From Deltaproteobacteria bacterium (GTDB taxonomy: Bacteria > Myxococcota > Polyangia > Polyangiales > B10-G4): DNA of 6,982 nucleotides. This document shows, one piece after another, positions 5,357 through 6,982 of this stretch (position 1 is the first letter of the stretch; the number at the start of each line of letters is the position of its first letter). Made by a program: the position numbers and the translations under genes. A model generated the notes under the pieces. That model had not been told where the DNA came from, searched no databases, and saw only the letters and a program-made list of their open reading frames with translations. Location: NCBI GenBank assembly GCA_019312705.1, contig JAFDCW010000224.1, forward strand, positions 1 to 6,982, given 5' to 3'.

Positions 5357-6982
5357 GTGTCGGGGTCCCAGTCCACCGTTGAGCGGTACCTCCGCCGGGT
5401 GCGCCTCCGAGCGGGTGCGTTCTACGCAATTCGCTGCGGAGTCGCCCTCCTCGGGGCCGGACTCCTGGCTTTCGCCATGCTTTCCTTGGCCGTGGGCCCG
5501 GTTGCTTCGATGCCCGTGGCGGCCATCGCCTGGGCCCTCTCTGCCCTCGCGGCGGGCCTGGGGGCCTTCTGGGCCCTCCGGGGCGCCCGAAAGCTAGTCG
5601 GATCGGGGGTCACCAGCCTCTTCGCCGCGGCCGAGGGCGCGGCGCCCCTGGCCTCCGCATCCCGATCTGCGGTCGAGCTCGGCCGGGATCCGCGTGCCCA
5701 AACCCTCGCCCCGGACCTCGTCGCCGCCCACGCTGCCCGGGTCACCGAAGCCCTGAGCCTGGTCCCGATTCGCCGGGTCGTGCCCTTTTCTTTCATGGTC
5801 CACCCGGCGCCCCTCCTCGGTGCCCTCGGAATCGCCCTCGCCTCCCTCCTGCTCCACGCCCTCGACCGAAGCGCCGCCGGAGCCTTCGCCCTGACCCACC
5901 CGGGAGTGACCGACGCCGGGGGCACTCGCATCGCCGCCGTCGTATCCCGCGTCGACGCCCGCCTGGTCTTCCCCGGCTACCTGAACCTCCCTCCGGCAAC
6001 GCTCCGCGACGTCACCACGATCGAAGCGCCCCGGGGAACGAGTATCGAGCTGACGGTCACCCCACGCATCGCTGCTACCGGTGGCGTGGTGATCGTGGGC
6101 GCCACCGCAGTCCAACTCTCGCGACATGATGACGCCACCCTCACTGCGCGCCTGGTCGTCCGCGAAGACGGCGAGCTAACCGTATCCCTCGATGATACGG
6201 AGGGCACCCGGCTCAAGGATCCCCGTCGCCGCGCCGTGCGCATCCTCTCTGACCTCGCCCCGGAGGTCGTGCTCCTGGCCCCCGCCGCCGACCCCATCGT
6301 CGAGCTCGACGAAGACGTGCCCGTGATGTGGGAGGCCGCGGACGACGTCGGACTAAAAAGCGTAGACTTGGTCATCGAGGCCCCCGATGGCCGGGAGATA
6401 CGCCGCCGCGTGCACCGCGACGACGGCGGCCGTGAGACCGAAGCCCGGGGAGGCCAGTTCATTGTCGCCCGAGCCTTCGGCGCCCAGGCCGGGGACCGCT
6501 TGCGCGTATGGGTCGAGGCCCGGGACGGTGACGAAGTATCGGGGCCCAACGTCGGCAAGTCCGAGGTCCGCACGGTGACCGTCGCCTCCGAGGCAACCCG
6601 CCGCGCGGCGGCCCTCGAAGACCTGAATGCGGTCCTCGGCCGCGGCCTCGACGCCCTCGCCGACCGCCTCGAAACCGCCGTGCCTCGGGAGGACGAGGCT
6701 GCACTCACCCGCTACGCCCGGGTCCGCGCCAGTCACCACGCGTTCGCGTCTTCCCTCGAAGACTTGAGCGCCGGCCTCGGGGCCCAGGCCGGCCAGCGGG
6801 CCGCGTCGTCGCTCTATCGGGAAATGGCCCGGCGCTCGAGGCGCCTCATCACCCGAGGAGCCCGGGCCCACGGTCGGCGCCCCGCCCCCTTCCGGCGTCG
6901 CCAGACGGTCGACAACGCTGCCGTCGCAGCACTCGAAGCCGATACGCTCCTGCTGGCCGATTCCCTCTCTCGGGCCCAGCTA
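5357..6982 (+). CDS. DUF4175-like membrane protein, 3' end truncated by window edge
   Basis: From GTG 5357 an unbroken frame runs 542 codons to the last base, with no stop. Residues about 22-47 and 50-74 form a hydrophobic hairpin, and 144-169 (around PAPLLGALGIALASLLLHAL) a third membrane segment. A periplasmic-looking region follows: FPGYLNLPPATL (205-216) and IEAPRGTSIELTV (222-234) resemble the family's bacterial Ig-like beta region, and PEVVLLAPAADP then EDVPVMWEAADDVGL (319-333) match the pattern of a second beta-sandwich with a DD-x-GL turn. From about residue 420 the chain is charged and helical (Arg/Ala/Glu/Leu), as expected for the long coiled-coil part of DUF4175 proteins. In many bacteria such proteins occur near MoxR ATPase, DUF58 and BatA/BatD-type genes and are thought to belong to envelope-associated assemblies; this is family knowledge and no such gene is visible here. 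No clear Shine-Dalgarno precedes the GTG, and no closer in-frame upstream start exists. The family call is from memory of motifs; coding status is very secure. Confidence 0.85.
   Translation, partial: MSGSQSTVERYLRRVRLRAGAFYAIRCGVALLGAGLLAFAMLSLAVGPVASMPVAAIAWALSALAAGLGAFWALRGARKLVGSGVTSLFAAAEGAAPLASASRSAVELGRDPRAQTLAPDLVAAHAARVTEALSLVPIRRVVPFSFMVHPAPLLGALGIALASLLLHALDRSAAGAFALTHPGVTDAGGTRIAAVVSRVDARLVFPGYLNLPPATLRDVTTIEAPRGTSIELTVTPRIAATGGVVIVGATAVQLSRHDDATLTARLVVREDGELTVSLDDTEGTRLKDPRRRAVRILSDLAPEVVLLAPAADPIVELDEDVPVMWEAADDVGLKSVDLVIEAPDGREIRRRVHRDDGGRETEARGGQFIVARAFGAQAGDRLRVWVEARDGDEVSGPNVGKSEVRTVTVASEATRRAAALEDLNAVLGRGLDALADRLETAVPREDEAALTRYARVRASHHAFASSLEDLSAGLGAQAGQRAASSLYREMARRSRRLITRGARAHGRRPAPFRRRQTVDNAAVAALEADTLLLADSLSRAQL

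Noticed and set aside
5422..6871. Several minus-strand open frames of 155-243 codons
   Set aside because: All are antisense to the DUF4175-like gene, rich in Arg/Ser/Gly, and overlap one another; none shows a domain or ribosome site.

Overview
The window is very GC-rich, with strong third-position G/C bias, and its proteins look like those of a delta-proteobacterial lineage, most plausibly Myxococcota (Polyangia/Sandaracinaceae-like). The grounds for this are Ala/Arg/Glu-rich composition, lipoproteins with a Cys-Gly-Asp-Asp or Cys-Gly-Ala-Ala start, a very long coiled-coil protein and a DUF4175-like membrane protein. The taxonomic guess is inference from style; there is no rRNA or other marker gene.

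Layout: about 100 bp of intergenic DNA (5251-5356) separates two divergent transcription units. To the left, on the minus strand, lies a tightly packed cluster. In transcription order it holds (i) a 1062-residue protein with a methyltransferase-like N-terminal domain joined to about 850 residues of coiled coil (5250-2062); (ii) a 363-residue predicted lipoprotein, possibly with two copies of one fold (2065-974); (iii) a 202-residue GNAT-type acetyltransferase (977-369); and (iv) after about 60 bp, the start of a second lipoprotein that runs off the left edge (309-1). Genes i/ii and ii/iii each overlap by 4 bp (TTGA and GTGA), so translational coupling is likely. A good sigma70-like promoter (TTGACC, 18 bp, TATAGT) sits about 40 bp upstream of the first gene, with a perfect 10-bp palindrome filling most of its spacer.

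To the right, on the plus strand, an open frame from GTG 5357 continues to the end of the window with no stop (542 codons seen). It has three membrane segments near its N-terminus, a beta-sandwich-like region and then a charged helical region, and is best read as a DUF4175-family membrane protein cut by the window edge.

Working together: nothing here identifies a pathway. Two secreted lipoproteins, a large cytoplasmic coiled-coil scaffold and a divergent membrane protein suggest a cell-envelope theme, but this is inference. No RNA genes, CRISPR arrays, insertion sequences or phage genes were seen. Several long open frames opposite the real genes are GC-bias shadows and were left out.
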